Below, piece by piece: positions 44,766 to 53,478 of a stretch of DNA of 64,000 nucleotides. The DNA is taken from positions 3,224,001 to 3,288,000 of the forward strand of contig BSYQ01000005.1 of the NCBI GenBank assembly GCA_030272585.1, given 5' to 3'. Below the pieces are notes generated by a model that searched no databases, was not told the origin of the DNA, and worked only from the letters and a program-made list of their open reading frames with translations. How positions within the stretch are numbered: the first letter of the stretch is position 1; every line of letters begins with the position of its first letter. The DNA is from Bryopsis sp. KO-2023 (taxonomy: Eukaryota > Chlorophyta > Ulvophyceae > Bryopsidales > Bryopsidaceae). Made by a program: the position numbers and the translations under genes.

Positions 44766-47700
44766 GGCAGCGCTGGAGATTGCTCAGGAATTGAGAAAGT
44801 TGCGCGTGCAGGAGGATAAGCCAGGAGATGATGGTGCAGGGGACACCCACTCGGAAAGTGCACTCTCGGAATTTTCAGTTCAACCGGATTCGGGGAGCTC
44901 TCAAGGCGTGGCGCGAGATAGGAGCCAATCCGACGGTACTATCGTGGCTCAATCAGGGAGTGGTTCCCAATTGGATTTCGTCCGAGCCGCCGAAGTTCCA
45001 TCATGGCAACTCGCGTATTCCAGTAGCCTTGAAAGGCGCTTGGAACGAGTTGAAGGAGCGGTATTTACGGTGCGGGGCGATGAGGGAAGCGCGTTGCAAG
45101 GATTACGTGTCCCGCGCTTTCTTGGTCGAAAAGAAGGTAGACGACGTCGTGGCCGGCCACAGGTTGTGCGTCGATCTTCGGTTTGTGAACTCCTTTTGCC
45201 GCAAATTATCGGTAAAATACGAGACCCTCCGTTCTTTTCTCCCTCGTCTGCAACCGCAGGATTGGATCGTGGCCTGGGATTTGGAGGACGCTTACTTCAA
45301 CATCAGGTTTCGGGAGTCGGAGGTCCGCTTCTTTTGTGCGACCATCGAGGGAGTGACTTACGAGTTCCCAGCTCTGATGTTCGGGTTCGTGAATGCCCCA
45401 GCGATTTTCACGAAGGTGATGAGGGCAGTGGTTTCCTTTCTCAGAGCGCCAAGGATGTCGAGGTGGAGATGTCCGACCTCCCCAGGATTGAGGAGGTATT
45501 GGATGAGCAACCCAGCGCCAACGATATCTCCCTATTTGGACGACTTTGCGGGAGCAATGAGCAGCGAGCGGGCAGCGAACGAGTTGGGGGTGTTGATTCG
45601 AGGCCTACTGATGGATTTACAGTTGCGCTGGAAGGAGAAAAAGTGCCAATGGAAGGCGGTGCAACAATTTCGGCATTTGGGCATGCTAATCGATACGGCG
45701 CAGGGCCTGGTGATTGCGCCGCCGGAGAAGGTTGCTCGGATCCACAGGGAGGCGCGATTACTAAAGGAAATGAGGAAGGTTCCCAAGCGCAGGTTGGCGA
45801 GGTTTGCGGGTTGGTGTCAGAGCCTGGGCCTGGCTATTCCGTTGGCGAGATACCATCTCAGGAGTCTATTCTGGGATATGACCCTGGGGGCTACTTGGGC
45901 GTCGTTGATCGAGCTATCGTCGGAGACGAAGGAGGATCTGGCGGTGTGGAGTGTGATGAACGAGCGTCACACATCGTCGGTTTATTGGAAGGTCCCAGCG
46001 ACGATCAGTCTCTTTACAGATGCGTCGATGAGTGGTTGGGGGTCCCACCTGGTGGATCCATTGGCAAAGGAAAGCGTTCCTGTCCTGGCCAGGGGCATTT
46101 GGTCAAGCGACGAGAAAAGCGAGCATATAAATATGCTCGAGTTGAGGGCTGTGGAGGCAGCGATTCGCGCATTCCATGGGACCTTGGAGAACCGGACTGT
46201 GCGCTTGGTAACCGATTCTCAGGTGGTGTTATCGATCTTGTTGAAGATGACGACGAGGAGCCCGAGGTTGATGGGTCCATTACGGTTGTTGTACCGCATT
46301 CTGGAGTCGCGAAAGATTGCGTTGCAGCCAGAGTGGATCCCCTCGAAGGAGAATGTGTGGGCGGACAAACTGTCGAGAGCGAATCTTTCGGAGGAGGATT
46401 ATTTGGTAAATCGGAAGTGGTTGGATCAGTTCAGCCGATGGTGGGGACCGTTCGATCTCGACAGGTTTGCGTCTCAATGGAGCAGAGTGGTGTTCCGTTA
46501 CAATGCGGAATGGGGCGATCCGATGGCGGAGAGCGAGGCGTTCAGTGCCGTGGATTGGAGTCAGGGACATGCGTGGTGCCATCCACCGATTCGTCTGCTT
46601 TCGCAGTTGGGGGACCTGCTGCGCTCCTTACCTCAAGCAACTGCCACCGTTTTGATGCCCCTGTGGCCGTCGGCACCTTGGTTTCGTCCGATGTTCGAGT
46701 GCTTTCAGGAGTATGTGGTGGTTCCAGCGTGGGCGAATCCGCTGTTGCCTCCATTGGGCAGAGAGGGCGAACCATTTCCCCAAGGCCGTTGGAATGTCAT
46801 GGTGGGCGTGATTCACAAGACGAAGTCTGGCTTCAGGAGCTATGGGGTGAATTGGAGGGATGCGTCGATTGGACCGACGAGACGCTACCTCAATTTGGTG
46901 AATTGTCGAACGTCGAACGAAGAGAGCTGTTTGGCGACTTAGCATTATCGAATAGCCCAGGAGGTCGGAGATCTATTTGGATGCGTTTTCGTAAATGGCT
47001 CGGTTTCGCTAGGTCGAGGGGTTGGTGCTGTGTGCCGGCTCGCTCTGTTCGCATTTACGCCTATATCCTTTTTCTTCGAAATGAAGGGAGAGTGGCGCCG
47101 AGGTCCATGAGCAACTACCTTTCTGCAATTAGTACGGTTCACCGTTGGCTCGGATCCGCATTCTCTGCACATGACTCCTTGACGGCTCGGCTCAAGCAAG
47201 CTTGGCTTATTAAGGTCCCTTCGGAAGCTAAGGAACCACAGCCCAGGGACTTTCCCATGGACTGGTTGTGGTCGTGGGCCAAGAAGGGTTTGGTTGGGAG
47301 CGATGCAGAAAGCATTCGTCCCTATTTGATTTGTATTTTGGATGTGATATTCTTTTCGCGCGCTGATTCAAGTTTTGATACTCGGGTCGGCGACTATCAG
47401 TGGGATTCTTCGTCAGTAACTTTTACAGAACGGCGTTTCAAGGCGAAGGGTCAGACCTCGGCCACTTTGAGGGTTCGGAGATTCGACTGTCGTGGTTTTG
47501 TCGAACTGGTCGCAGTGTTGGATCGCTATGAAGGATTTCGAGTGCGTGACTGGGACGGCCATGACGACAAATCGGAGCAGTTTTGGTTTTTACCTGGTGA
47601 TCCGAGTGTTCCAACAGCGGGGAGCGTAGCGCGTTGGTTTACACGGGTGATGAAGGATCATGGTTCTGACCATACTCATCACTCGGTTCGTCGCACTGGG

Positions 47701-47901
47701 GTTTCCAGCGCCTTCAATCTACTTGTGCCGTTACCGAAGCTCTGTGATTGGGGGGGTTGGTCGCCTTCTTCTCAGGCGATCTTTCAGTATATCAATCGGC
47801 AGCGCCAGCCTTCCCCCTGGGATTTTCGTGTTTTTGGATGGATGGTGCTTCCTGCGGAACAGCTTCGGCGTGAGTTGGGGGCGGTGTTTTCGCCAGTTTA
47901 A
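44743..47901 (+). CDS. Retrotransposon tyrosine recombinase, in a 1,052-codon frame overlapping the RT
   Basis: The frame is open from before ATG 44743 to TAA at 47899-47901, crossing the entire RT gene in another phase. The recognisable domain is in the last 310 or so codons: an N-terminal DNA-binding part (SMSNYLSAISTVHRWLG, SLTARLKQAWLIK) and a catalytic part with FFSRADSS (Arg about 873), RRFKAKGQ (Lys), THHSVRRTG (H-x-x-R, about 980-983), GGWSP and the nucleophile in IFQYI (Tyr about 1016). It would insert the circular DNA copy by site-specific recombination. Where translation begins is unclear: ATG 44743 gives MGRTKASKAALEIAQELRKL, plausible as protein, but reinitiation or frameshifting near the RT end is equally possible. 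Confidence 0.85.
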   Translation: MGRTKASKAALEIAQELRKLRVQEDKPGDDGAGDTHSESALSEFSVQPDSGSSQGVARDRSQSDGTIVAQSGSGSQLDFVRAAEVPSWQLAYSSSLERRLERVEGAVFTVRGDEGSALQGLRVPRFLGRKEGRRRRGRPQVVRRSSVCELLLPQIIGKIRDPPFFSPSSATAGLDRGLGFGGRLLQHQVSGVGGPLLLCDHRGSDLRVPSSDVRVRECPSDFHEGDEGSGFLSQSAKDVEVEMSDLPRIEEVLDEQPSANDISLFGRLCGSNEQRAGSERVGGVDSRPTDGFTVALEGEKVPMEGGATISAFGHANRYGAGPGDCAAGEGCSDPQGGAITKGNEEGSQAQVGEVCGLVSEPGPGYSVGEIPSQESILGYDPGGYLGVVDRAIVGDEGGSGGVECDERASHIVGLLEGPSDDQSLYRCVDEWLGVPPGGSIGKGKRSCPGQGHLVKRREKRAYKYARVEGCGGSDSRIPWDLGEPDCALGNRFSGGVIDLVEDDDEEPEVDGSITVVVPHSGVAKDCVAARVDPLEGECVGGQTVESESFGGGLFGKSEVVGSVQPMVGTVRSRQVCVSMEQSGVPLQCGMGRSDGGERGVQCRGLESGTCVVPSTDSSAFAVGGPAALLTSSNCHRFDAPVAVGTLVSSDVRVLSGVCGGSSVGESAVASIGQRGRTISPRPLECHGGRDSQDEVWLQELWGELEGCVDWTDETLPQFGELSNVERRELFGDLALSNSPGGRRSIWMRFRKWLGFARSRGWCCVPARSVRIYAYILFLRNEGRVAPRSMSNYLSAISTVHRWLGSAFSAHDSLTARLKQAWLIKVPSEAKEPQPRDFPMDWLWSWAKKGLVGSDAESIRPYLICILDVIFFSRADSSFDTRVGDYQWDSSSVTFTERRFKAKGQTSATLRVRRFDCRGFVELVAVLDRYEGFRVRDWDGHDDKSEQFWFLPGDPSVPTAGSVARWFTRVMKDHGSDHTHHSVRRTGVSSAFNLLVPLPKLCDWGGWSPSSQAIFQYINRQRQPSPWDFRVFGWMVLPAEQLRRELGAVFSPV
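44828..46942 (+). CDS. Retrotransposon reverse transcriptase - RNase H
   Basis: 704 aa from ATG 44828. The polymerase has LCVDLRFVN, WDLEDAYFNI (catalytic Asp about 151), FGFVNAPAIFTKVM and YLDD (about 236-239). The RNase H domain follows with FTDASMSGWG (Asp about 398), MLELRAVEAAI (Glu about 438), VTDSQ (Asp about 463) and NVWADKLSR. The C-terminal part (DLDRFAS..., HAWCHPPIRLL, VVPAWANPLLPP) resembles the region after RNase H in DIRS/Ngaro elements. It copies element RNA to DNA. There is no integrase domain, in keeping with integration by the tyrosine recombinase. The frame has no breaks and the catalytic residues are intact. Confidence 0.95.
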   Translation: MMVQGTPTRKVHSRNFQFNRIRGALKAWREIGANPTVLSWLNQGVVPNWISSEPPKFHHGNSRIPVALKGAWNELKERYLRCGAMREARCKDYVSRAFLVEKKVDDVVAGHRLCVDLRFVNSFCRKLSVKYETLRSFLPRLQPQDWIVAWDLEDAYFNIRFRESEVRFFCATIEGVTYEFPALMFGFVNAPAIFTKVMRAVVSFLRAPRMSRWRCPTSPGLRRYWMSNPAPTISPYLDDFAGAMSSERAANELGVLIRGLLMDLQLRWKEKKCQWKAVQQFRHLGMLIDTAQGLVIAPPEKVARIHREARLLKEMRKVPKRRLARFAGWCQSLGLAIPLARYHLRSLFWDMTLGATWASLIELSSETKEDLAVWSVMNERHTSSVYWKVPATISLFTDASMSGWGSHLVDPLAKESVPVLARGIWSSDEKSEHINMLELRAVEAAIRAFHGTLENRTVRLVTDSQVVLSILLKMTTRSPRLMGPLRLLYRILESRKIALQPEWIPSKENVWADKLSRANLSEEDYLVNRKWLDQFSRWWGPFDLDRFASQWSRVVFRYNAEWGDPMAESEAFSAVDWSQGHAWCHPPIRLLSQLGDLLRSLPQATATVLMPLWPSAPWFRPMFECFQEYVVVPAWANPLLPPLGREGEPFPQGRWNVMVGVIHKTKSGFRSYGVNWRDASIGPTRRYLNLVNCRTSNEESCLAT

Positions 47902-47936
47902 CGAACGAACGTTCTATTTTTAGGTGCTTTGTTTTT

Positions 47937-48032
47937 TTGGCACTATTTGTTTGAAGGGTTAAACGAGGGTTACATTTCTGTAAAGGTTTTTTCGATCTCT
48001 GGGTGTGGAAGAAAACGTAGCAGTCGAAGGAA
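47937..48032 (+). repeat. Split direct repeat B1
   Basis: Internal repeat of the retrotransposon, 96 bp, the same as B2 at 48334-48429 by eye. It follows the recombinase stop by 35 bp and overlaps the start of A2 by two bases. Confidence 0.92.
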
Positions 48033-48198
48033 ATTTACGGTTCCGCAGGAAGCGCGGTTCCTTTTGCGGAGTTTTAGGGTGGGACGATTGAAAGGACTGA
48101 TTGCTGAGGTGGCCTGTAGGGGTATCTTTTGGAGTTTTGGATCTCAGTAGTTTGGGTTCTTAAGCTCACTCAGTTGGTCTTTCTTTACTCGGTTTTTC
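48031..48198 (+). repeat. Split direct repeat A2
   Basis: Internal copy of the left terminal repeat, 168 bp, fused to B1. The B1-A2 junction mirrors the expected circle junction. Confidence 0.93.
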
Positions 48199-48333
48199 AC
48201 CCATCCCGGAACTGTGTTCTTCCCTCCCTTTTTTGGAGATTATTTTTTGGTGGGATTTGGGAGTTTTTATAGAGCTAATAGGGACATTTTTGATTTACTT
48301 TTGTGGTGCTTGGGATGCACAATTTGGCAGAAA

Positions 48334-48429
48334 TTGGCACTATTTGTTTGAAGGGTTAAACGAGGGTTACATTTCTGTAAAGGTTTTTTCGATCTCTGGG
48401 TGTGGAAGAAAACGTAGCAGTCGAAGGAA
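48334..48429 (+). repeat. Split direct repeat B2 (right end of the element)
   Basis: Right terminal copy of B1, beginning TTGGCACTATTTG and ending AGTCGAAGGAA. A 135-bp linker separates it from A2. The host sequence resumes with CAAGCTGTTCG. Confidence 0.92.
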
Positions 48430-49789
48430 CAAGCTGTTCGATGTGAAAGAAAAACCAGGGAAGCGGAAAAAAACAAAAAAAAAACAGAAAAGAAAAGAAA
48501 AAGGATGCCACACTCCAAACAAGAGTTTTTACAACCACAGCTCGTCTCCATCTTTTTCGCCGATCGAAATTCCAAAACAAATAATGACAAAAGAAAACCA
48601 CAATTTCTGGAAAGAAAAAGCCCAAACGTGACAAGACTGCCTCCTTTCCCTTTCAGAGGTTCCATTTCCTCGCAATGCTTTTTCCTTTTTTTCCATCCAC
48701 CTTCCCCCCGCCCCCAATTTCTTTTTCCAAACTTTGGAGGAGAGCAGACAAAAAAACCCAAAAAAAAACACCCCACAGAGCAAACTGATTTTAACTTCTT
48801 GTTTTCTTTTGAAAGTTTTTGTTTCCCTGGGGGGGGAAAATACTGGAAAAGGAAACCAAACCGCAGAGAAAAGAGGGAAGGGGTTTGAAATTAAAAACAA
48901 AACAAAACAAATACCCCCTCCAATTAAAAACACCAACAAAAAAACGACCTCCAACAGAATTCTTTTTTCGTTTCTCTTCTTGCCCTTTCATAAGTTCTTT
49001 GTTTGTTTTTTCTTGCATCCAAACCCCCCCTTCAACGTTGAAACAAATTAAAAAGACCCAAAAACCAAAATGAAAAAAGAAAAGAAAGAAAAAAACCCAC
49101 GTACATCAATCAGGAGGAAAAAAAATAAAAATCTATGGGGAAAAAACCGCGAAACAAATGAAAAAAAAAAAACAGTTTCGACAGAATTTGAATATTTTTT
49201 TGCTGAACAGCTGTCTATTTTTTTTCCTTCTAATTTCTCTTTTCTTTTTTTTTTGAAAACCTATCCCTCACAGGGTTTTCTTCCTTTGTGTTTCTTTTTT
49301 TTTTCTTTTTTCTCAAACTTCTCTCTTGCCCATTACCCACTGGAGAGGAAATCCAGAGACGAAAAAAAAACAAACTTTAATTCGTGAATTCTGATTTCTT
49401 TTCCTTTTTTTCTCCCTCCCCCTCATTTCTTTTTCCCCTCCCCTCTCAAACACATAGACGGCAAAAAATTGATCCTTTCACTCCTTTTCTTTTTTTCTTT
49501 CATTTTCCAAAACGACAAAGAAACCCACCTTTTGAAAAATAAAGAAAAAAAAAGGATAGAGCAAAAACCCGACACAGAAAGAAAGGGGAGAGGAAAAGAT
49601 ACGAAAAAATGTCTGGGGGAAGGAAAAAAAAAGCATCTCTCAATGCTTAATGAAAAAACAATAGTCTGAAAAGGGGTTTCCTACCACCAAAAATCGAAAT
49701 TTATGTTTTTTCTTCTTTTTCCTCGCTTTCTTCCCCCCCCCCCCCTTTTCCCCCAGAAACTGCTTTTCTTTCTGGATTTCAATATCAAT
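48430..49789. other. Intergenic/3' flank region, A/C-rich
   Basis: No gene is supported. The plus strand is rich in A, C and T runs and poor in G, the mirror image of plus-strand 3' flanks. This fits 3' UTR and downstream DNA of the minus-strand gene that ends at 49790. Frames such as 48267-48776 and 49070-49387 are homopolymer translations. Confidence 0.6.
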
Positions 49790-52700
49790 TCAATGCTTCA
49801 CCTTGTGCCCCTTCTTTTTCTTGCTCCCCCCCCCTGCTTGCGACTCCACAGGTTCCGATTTTTTGCCTCTGCAAGAGCAGCACATTGCTAACATCGAAAA
49901 CAAAAACAAAAAGGGCATCCCCAGGATGGCGTACACAATCATATCGATGGTTTCAGGGACGGCATAAGGGGCGAGCGAAGGAATCGACGCCATCTGGGTT
50001 TTCAGGAGAGATTTCAACTCCGAGACGCTCTGGGTGCCCTGAGTTTTAATGTTAGCAACCTACAGAAAAAAACAAAACAAAAATGATTATTAAACCTTCC
50101 CCAAAAAAAGCGGGGTGGGAAAAAACCTACTGGGCAGAATTTCCTCCAATTTTTTGGCAGAAAACATGCGATTTTCCCCCTGTTTGAAAACCTTTGCGTG
50201 TGTGTGTAATTGTAAGGTTAGCGTTGATCGCTGGATGGGTTCAGGGAAATTTCTACCAAAAAAAGGAGCTCGAAAAATACACGCACCGTGTCTGACCCCA
50301 ATATTTCAGTAGCTTTCACTTGAGCAGCGTCATAGGCTGCCGCAGCCTTCTCTTTGGCGATGCCATACGCTTCCTGTCAGACACACCAGAAAGAGAATCA
50401 CCCACTTGTTTATGGTGCGAATAGACTGGTCCATGATTAGTAGTGTAGGAGCGAATTCTGCTTATTTTTTAATTTTCAATAAAAAGTTAATTAATCCATA
50501 AGGCAATCAGGGACACAATTTGCGACAATTATCATCACTAATGCGCAACACATTCCTCAGAAGCCACAGACACACACACACACCGTGGCGACCAGCAAGC
50601 AGTCCCTTGATTTCTTTTTTCCATTTATTTATCTCTCTATCTATCTATCCATCGAAAACCCAGGAAAACAAGCAAAACTGCCATCCTCTATCTCCACCCC
50701 ACAAACATACGCATTCATTGCTCTTCCCCGACAAAAGCAAGTTGACCAACCAACACTAAAAACAAGGCACCCGATACCCCCACCTCATTTCTTTTTAATC
50801 AAACATTCTACAGACACACACAACCCTACCTGCGACTTGGAAGAGAGATCCTTCATGGCTGGCTGGGAGGCAACGTACGCCTCTTCGGCTTTTTCCTTTG
50901 CTTGTTTCAGCAGAGGCTGGGCGGCCTCATAGGCTTCAGAAGACATTCGCTTTGCAGTGCCGAAGGCATCTTGCAACAGGGGGCTGGATTTCACGGTTTG
51001 GATGTAGGGACTGACAGAGTCCAGCACTGGGGCCGCCCAAGCAGGGGCCCAAGATTGAGAATCCAGTTTGGCTTGCAAGCTGGCGATGGTTTCTTTCAAT
51101 TCCTTGATGCTCGCCGAGGTCTGTTGATTTGAATGGAACAGTCAGATTGTTGATTGGAAAAGAGTCGATGGGTTTAGTAGAAGGGGTATTTTTTGGTGTT
51201 TTCAAGAAACAGCTTTTTCAGGGGAGCTGGGAAAAACTGCATCAGTCTTTGCTTCTTGGAAAAAAAATATATATATAATGAATCCTCACTACACACGATA
51301 CCTCCAAAAAAATACTTAGGAAAATATGCTACACTACATTCAAAAATAAATAAATGCTGAAAATGCCTGCTTCAGTGGGAAGCTTCATTGGCAGGGGTAG
51401 GCACCCAAATTGACAGAATTTTTTTCTCCATGTTTCCTTATATTCTTAGGACAGTTTCAACCAGATTACGTTTCTATTTATATTTCCATTTTTTTTCCTC
51501 ATTTTTTTCTTTTCCTTACTCCAGCAGAGTCGGTCTGCTGCTTCTTCAAATCGGAGGTCAAAAGCTGAATTCGTGCAGCACTTTCACGAAGCTGCTTCTC
51601 CATCTTGAAATTAAAAAAACAAAAACAGAAATTCAAAGCAAGCTATATTATCCCATGAGGATAAGGGAAGGAAAGACAGGGAAAAAAAGATGGAAAATAA
51701 AACGGCAAGTGCAATAAAAAAAAGGGGGGGGGGATGACAGACTTGGAACTTCGGGCTTTCAGCCCAATAATGCATTTTTAAAAAAATTCAAAGATCAGAT
51801 ACCTCAGTCTTGGCACCGCTCACTGCTTGAAGGTCTCTTTTACATTCCGTGGCTGCCGATTCTTGCTCACTGTTCGTGGAGGTAGTCTTGGAATAGCACT
51901 CCTTCACTGCTGCCTCCTTTTCGGTTTCCATTCCCTCCAGCCTTGTGTTGGTAGCATCCAACTGACCCTTGATGCTCTCGGCGTAATTCTTCCACTGATT
52001 TCATTCGAAACGAGCAAAATTACACATACTTTTTTTTCATGCTTCTTTAGTTTTTTCAATTTTTCAATTTTTCAATTTTTTTTTTGGGGGGGCGCGGGGG
52101 GTGAAAAAGCGAAAGGAAACTTGGAAAATGTAGGATGCTCGTCAAATTTAATTAACTTGGGTCTTTTACGGAACAGGTGCATGTACCATTCGGATGTGCA
52201 GTACGTAGTAATGCCCACAAACTTCTTTTGCAATTGATGACAGTTAAAAACTTGATTGTTTTCATAGTCGCGGGGGCAAAATTTTTTGCCCCCCTCTTCA
52301 GCTCCTATTAAAAAAAGAAAAAGAAATACAAGGGGTGTTTCCAGGAATCCGTGCATTCGGGGAGGAGTATGACTAAACGGAAGTTCAGCCCATTCCCCAT
52401 TCAGTTTTGTATTCCATCCATAGGGTCTAAATTTCTTCTTTGTTGAAACTTGAAGTGGGGGGGGGGGGGGAGTGGAAAGTAGCGTTACCTGCATAATATA
52501 ACCTTCGTTTCTTTCCACTTCCGCCTGCAGTTGAGCGGTTTTCCCCTGTGGACGAAAAAACATGCAACATTTTAATTTCAGACCGACGGTCGCCGATAAC
52601 AAACTGTTTTTTTCAATGAATGCCGGCACGAGACAAAAGAGTGGAGGGCTGTCGGACTGCGAACGAATCGAAGTGCTCACCTCTGCGGTTGCCAGTTTAC

Positions 52701-53074
52701 CCGTCAAAGTAGAGATCTCCTGAAAGCCACGACAAACGCAATATGAGGACGAGCGTAAACGAAACGAAACGGATGGTCGGAAACAAGTAGAAAAAAACAG
52801 CTCATTATTTTTCGTGCGAGCGACCGATAGCTGATGTACGAACAAGTGAAACCACGGCATCAAAGGCGCGAGTAAGGCTGGTGAAATACGCGTGGGGTAC
52901 CAAAACGCGACACCACACCGCGAGAGGTCGCTCGTTGGATCTGCTACGGGGGGGGATCACCTGAGCTTTCGCAGCGCAATCGTCTGACCCATCCAAGTAA
53001 TCGTCCCCATCGTCCTGTTCACACCGAGCGCCGACGGCCAGGAACAACAATAGCAAAACGCAAACCAGCTTCAT
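49790..53074 (-). CDS. Type I membrane protein with signal peptide and coiled coil, unrecognised
   Basis: Eight exons, 5' to 3': 53074-52961, 52719-52681, 52545-52489, 51994-51803, 51603-51520, 51120-50830, 50373-50287 and 50059-49790, all phase 0, 377 aa. The start gives a clear signal peptide (MKLVCVLLLLFLAVGARC) followed by an acidic Asp-rich segment. Residues about 50-190 are Lys/Glu/Gln-rich helices (QLQAEVERNE, METEKEAAVKE, LREYSAA-like repeats), a likely coiled coil. The next stretch has Ala/Tyr-rich repeats (SSEAYEAAQPLLKQAKEKAEEAY, KEKAAAAYDAAQ broken by introns). One membrane helix lies at about 325-349 (YAILGMPFLFLFSML), then a short Cys- and Lys-rich cytosolic tail ending KKKKGHKVKH. 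It should span the ER or a later membrane with a long lumenal rod. No family is recognised. It shares a divergent upstream region with EMC3. Confidence 0.8.
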
Positions 53075-53478
53075 CTCCTTTACTTCGCTGCCTGAAGTTG
53101 AGATCCGCACACTCGCCGAAGGGATTTCCTGGGCGTTCTTCCTGTCTAGGCTTCGACGATCGTTTTGAGGGACTGCGGTTGCACCGATCGTGGAGGGGGA
53201 AATAGATCGACACCAATAAAAAAAAAACCTGGTACTGCGTGAACAGGTTGCGAGTCTGAGGAAAAGTCAATGCGTGCACCCGACTTTTGCGCAGGATTAT
53301 TTTCGCCCACAAATGAAATGCGAATTTTACGTACACGTGCAAGCTGGCGGAAATCCGCCAGTAGGTGTGTACATTTCGCCCCCTCTTTTCCAGCGGGTGG
53401 AGGTCTATTTTTAGATTGGGTTCTGGAGCCTTATTTTTCGCGTTTCGTGGTGGTTCGGTGGTAGTTTTTGTTGCGAAA
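53075..53478. promoter_or_regulatory. 404-bp divergent promoter region
   Basis: This compact space lies between the start codons of the coiled-coil membrane protein (minus) and EMC3 (plus). Both products enter or act at the ER membrane, so shared regulation is possible. The DNA is GC-balanced. TTGGCGGAAATCCGCCA-like symmetry (GGCGGAAATCCGCC) occurs at about 53345-53358. No TATA box is evident. Confidence 0.5.

Larger units (their letters stand above)
43682..48429 (+). mobile_element. Complete tyrosine-recombinase retrotransposon (DIRS order, Ngaro/PAT-like)
   Basis: The element has the layout A1 - ORF1 - RT/RNase H - recombinase - B1 - A2 - B2, the split direct repeats of Ngaro/PAT-type elements. 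A1 is 43682-43849 and A2 48031-48198 (168 bp, identical by eye). B1 is 47937-48032 and B2 48334-48429 (96 bp, identical by eye). The B1-A2 junction equals the junction that would form if the B2 end were joined to the A1 start, as expected for a circular intermediate integrated by the recombinase. All three frames are open, so insertion looks recent. No target duplication is expected or seen. It differs from LTR elements in lacking an integrase and protease, and from DIRS1 in having direct rather than inverted terminal repeats. Confidence 0.93.
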
